7,094 nt of DNA, from contig JAQTSP010000138.1 of the NCBI GenBank assembly GCA_028711205.1, forward strand, positions 1 through 7,094. Direction: 5' to 3'. Source of the stretch: Eubacteriales bacterium. Lineage in GTDB: Bacteria > Bacillota > Clostridia > Christensenellales > SZUA-584. The notes under the pieces were generated by a model. That model saw only the letters and a program-made list of their open reading frames with translations, had not been told where the DNA came from and ran no database searches. The stretch's first letter is position 1. Every line of letters starts with the position of its first letter. The translations under genes were made by a program, and so were the position numbers. Positions 6,562 through 7,094 of the stretch are shown in pieces.

Positions 6562-7094
6562 TCAGTCCAGCACACCCAAATATTCTTCATAGCATGCGCC
6601 GCTTACCCTCATCGCCGTGGCGACCTCCACACCAACGAACCGCCAGTGCCACGGCTCGTATATGACTTTTGTGATCGATACCTTATCCTGCTTATACCTC
6701 AAGTTAAATCCGTAGTTGTGCGCATTCGCGTCCAGCCATTCAAAGGCTTTTGTGCCTGCAAAGCCCTTGTCCATTGTTGTATACGACGGCGTGACGATAT
6801 CAAGCGCAAGGCCCGTCTGATGCTCGCTGGTGTTGGGGCGTGCCGTAATGGTGGCGGCCTTGACCTCGGCGTCCGCGCGGCTGTAGCCCTTTGCGATATA
6901 GCTATCCACCTTCTTTTGAAACAGCTCATTCTGGCGGTCGTAGCTGCGGTAGGCGTCTACGAGCTTGAGCAATACGCCGTCCTCTTCGGCATCGGCAAAC
7001 ATCTGCTCGCAAATTTCGAGTATGCGCGCATCCACCTGGCCGCCTTCAAAATCAGCCAAAGACACCTCGAAATCCTCGGGCAGGTCATGTGACG
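6562..7094 (-). CDS. VanY/LdcB-family peptidoglycan D,D-/L,D-carboxypeptidase, 5' end outside window
   Basis: This is a zinc metallopeptidase of the M15B family that trims the C-terminal D-alanine from cell-wall stem peptides outside the membrane. The zinc site is visible: the SEHQTGLALD motif, with His at 6820-6822 and Asp at 6799-6801, and EPWHW, with Glu at 6655-6657 and the last zinc His at 6646-6648. The substrate-binding YRSYDRQ stretch lies before them. A GTG at 7065 could be read as a start, but the frame stays open to the right edge. The residues before it (SHDLPEDFEV) continue the conserved LPEDYEVxL...G..VDxRI start of the mature VanY domain. The true start and signal peptide or anchor therefore lie beyond 7094. 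The visible part is 176 residues. Whether it prefers D,D- or L,D-bonds cannot be decided from sequence. It converges on the surface-protein gene with a 16-base gap and no clear terminator. Confidence 0.92.
   Translation of the reverse strand, partial: SHDLPEDFEVSLADFEGGQVDARILEICEQMFADAEEDGVLLKLVDAYRSYDRQNELFQKKVDSYIAKGYSRADAEVKAATITARPNTSEHQTGLALDIVTPSYTTMDKGFAGTKAFEWLDANAHNYGFNLRYKQDKVSITKVIYEPWHWRFVGVEVATAMRVSGACYEEYLGVLD

Noticed and set aside
1..7094. CRISPR array, tRNA or rRNA, insertion sequence or phage genes
   Set aside because: No regularly spaced repeats, cloverleaf-like segments, transposase motifs or terminal inverted repeats were seen on either strand.

Overview
The window looks like chromosomal DNA from a low-GC-lineage Gram-positive bacterium (Bacillota, probably Clostridia) with a moderately high GC content. 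This rests on three things: a Clostridia-like DnaE polymerase, an ABC permease/ATPase pair of the SsuC/TauC/ThiX type with clostridial-looking motifs, and a VanY/LdcB-type peptidoglycan carboxypeptidase next to single-span extracellular proteins. The genus cannot be named from the sequence.

Layout. (1) 1-1920, minus strand: the first 640 codons of dnaE; the gene leaves the window at its left edge. (2) 1921-2086: a divergent intergenic region with a promoter for each direction and a GC-rich palindromic patch. (3) 2087-3447, plus strand: a two-gene ABC import operon of permease and ATPase, translationally coupled by a 4-base ATGA overlap. No substrate-binding protein gene is visible. (4) 3448-3578: an intergenic region with a good sigma-A-like promoter and a short direct repeat. 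(5) 3579-6545, plus strand: a two-gene membrane cassette. The first gene encodes an N-terminal CxxC/CxxC zinc ribbon, a two-helix membrane hairpin and a helical TPR-like cytosolic domain. The second encodes one transmembrane anchor followed by about 600 extracellular residues of tandem beta-rich modules and a C-terminal OB-fold-like module. (6) 6562-7094, minus strand: the C-terminal part of a VanY/LdcB-family D,D-/L,D-carboxypeptidase, which runs off the right edge.

The zinc-ribbon/beta-module pair (3579-6545) is the least familiar part. It is more AT-rich than the genes on either side, has its own promoter, and looks like an envelope pair with one partner facing mainly the cytosol and the other the exterior. 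Its architecture loosely recalls TcaA/YvbJ-type proteins (zinc ribbon, membrane span, extracellular repeats), here divided over two genes. That comparison is inference. I see no tRNA, rRNA, CRISPR array, transposase or phage gene.
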